This document shows positions 31,839 to 32,431 of a DNA stretch of 32,431 nt, piece after piece (positions within the stretch are counted from its first letter, which is position 1; each line of letters starts with the position of its first letter). This DNA comes from Balneolaceae bacterium (GTDB lineage Bacteria > Bacteroidota > Rhodothermia > Balneolales > Balneolaceae): NCBI GenBank assembly GCA_003561515.1, contig PWWL01000234.1:1-32431 (forward strand). Reading direction: 5' to 3'. Under the pieces are notes generated by a model. The model searched no databases and was not told where the DNA came from. It was given only the letters and a program-made list of their open reading frames with translations. The position numbers and the translations under genes are program-made.

Positions 31839-32243
31839 GTGGTTTTCGTTTCTGAAGGAATTCAGAAGTTTGTTTATCCGGCTTTGCGCGGTCCCGGGAG
31901 GTTCGAAGGAATCGGAATTCCGTTTCCGGAGTTTAGCGGATACATGGTAGGCGGGTTTGAAATCGTGTGCGGCCTATTGGTGCTTGCAGGATTTTTGACA
32001 CACTTCGCTTCTGTTCCGCTTATCGTGATTATGCTCGTGGCCCTGTTCACCACCAAACTCCCCATTCTGCTGGGTACCGGTTTCTGTGGCTTCAGCCTGC
32101 GCGACCTCGAAAACTATGGCCTGCTGAGCATGCTCCACGAATCACGAAACGACCTTGCGATGCTGATCGGGAGCATCTTTCTCTGGATTAAGGGCGGAGG
32201 ATATTGGTCGCTCGACCTCAGGATATGGGGCGGGCATAATTGA
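31839..32243 (+). CDS. DoxX-family membrane protein (5' end apparently frameshifted)
   Basis: A DoxX/SURF4-like small membrane protein with about four helices. FVSEGIQKFVYPALRGPGRF, EGIGIPFPEFSGYMVGGFEI and CGLLVLAGFLTHFASVPLIV are the family's hallmarks. The frame opens only with a GTG at 31839, which cuts the first helix in half; the upstream codons in this frame still read ILIRFLVGV, as expected for the helix, but no start codon lies there. An ATG at 31771 starts MNLTSLLQTDTEKPLF then stops; one additional A in the run at 31805-31809 would join the two into a standard start. Thus either a sequence error or a genuine frameshift. Function is unknown; relatives are often tied to redox or sulfur metabolism. 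Confidence 0.75.
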   Translation: MVFVSEGIQKFVYPALRGPGRFEGIGIPFPEFSGYMVGGFEIVCGLLVLAGFLTHFASVPLIVIMLVALFTTKLPILLGTGFCGFSLRDLENYGLLSMLHESRNDLAMLIGSIFLWIKGGGYWSLDLRIWGGHN

Positions 32244-32431
32244 CAGGCTTTTTTTATTGTTGATTGACGATTGTTAATTGTCGATTTATGGTGTTGTTTT
32301 TTTACCTGTTCCGATCTTTTCTATCGTGTGGGTACATTTTTTTAAAAAGTAACGAGGCATGACGATGCCGCAGGTTCTATTTTTTAAATTTCATCCTTAA
32401 TCGCCCGGAATTTTTTGTTGATCAAAGTCCC
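32244..32431. other. Intergenic tail of the window
   Basis: No gene is seen in the last 190 bases. There is a T-run right after the DoxX stop (CTTTTTTTATTG) and a weak inverted repeat (GACGATT ... AATTGTC near 32266-32282), but no strong terminator. The segment is AT-rich. Confidence 0.3.

Noticed and set aside
32266-32282. Terminator after the DoxX gene
   Set aside because: The inverted repeat is short with a wobble pair and the T-run precedes it instead of following, so it does not fit a rho-independent terminator.

Overview
The window most resembles a Balneolota/Bacteroidota chromosome (Balneola, Gracilimonas or Rhodohalobacter-like). This is inferred from a clade II (Sec-type) nitrous oxide reductase cluster without nosR, many lipoproteins, Bacteroidota-style short palindromic intergenic repeats, and weak use of Shine-Dalgarno sites. 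No ribosomal or tRNA marker is present, so the placement is inference.

Layout. 1-2310 (minus): three adjacent membrane-anchored pilin/PilX-like proteins, the last running off the window. 2733-5893 (minus): a lipoprotein SMP-30/gluconolactonase-like protein and a membrane-anchored glycerophosphodiester phosphodiesterase. 5951-8071 (plus): a thioredoxin-like [2Fe-2S] ferredoxin and a phospholipase D/cardiolipin synthase-like protein. 8072-9413: a gene-free stretch holding three degenerate copies of a structured repeat. 9414-10499 (plus): an FAD-dependent oxidoreductase, followed by a probable gene fragment. 10963-15237 (minus): tryptophanase, a large nitronate-monooxygenase-like protein with many cysteines, and pyridoxamine-phosphate oxidase (pdxH).

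15722-26620 (plus) is the centrepiece: Rrf2 regulator, lipoprotein cytochrome c, nosZ, a four-helix membrane protein, two NosL lipoproteins, nosD, nosF, nosY, a CtaA/COX15-like protein and a histidine-rich polytopic membrane protein. It reads as a complete N2O-respiration locus: the cytochrome can feed electrons to NosZ, NosDFY and NosL serve copper-site maturation, and the last two genes are candidate haem/electron-transfer accessories. Nearly every non-coupled gap from nosZ to the CtaA-like gene holds a palindromic or foldback repeat.

26679-27728 (minus) is a butanediol-dehydrogenase-like enzyme. 28029-29901 (plus) is a second Rrf2 regulator followed closely by hemN. 29971-31545 (plus) is a tandem pair of exported TPR proteins, and 31771-32243 a DoxX-like protein whose 5' end looks frameshifted.

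The most notable observations are: both Rrf2 genes carry the same TTAAGA-N8-TCTT inverted repeat just before their start codons, linking nos and haem genes; the CtaA-like protein lacks both N-half haem-ligand histidines; one NosL copy has lost the CxxC copper motif; and several unusual repeat families are present. All calls come from reading the sequence; no database search was run.
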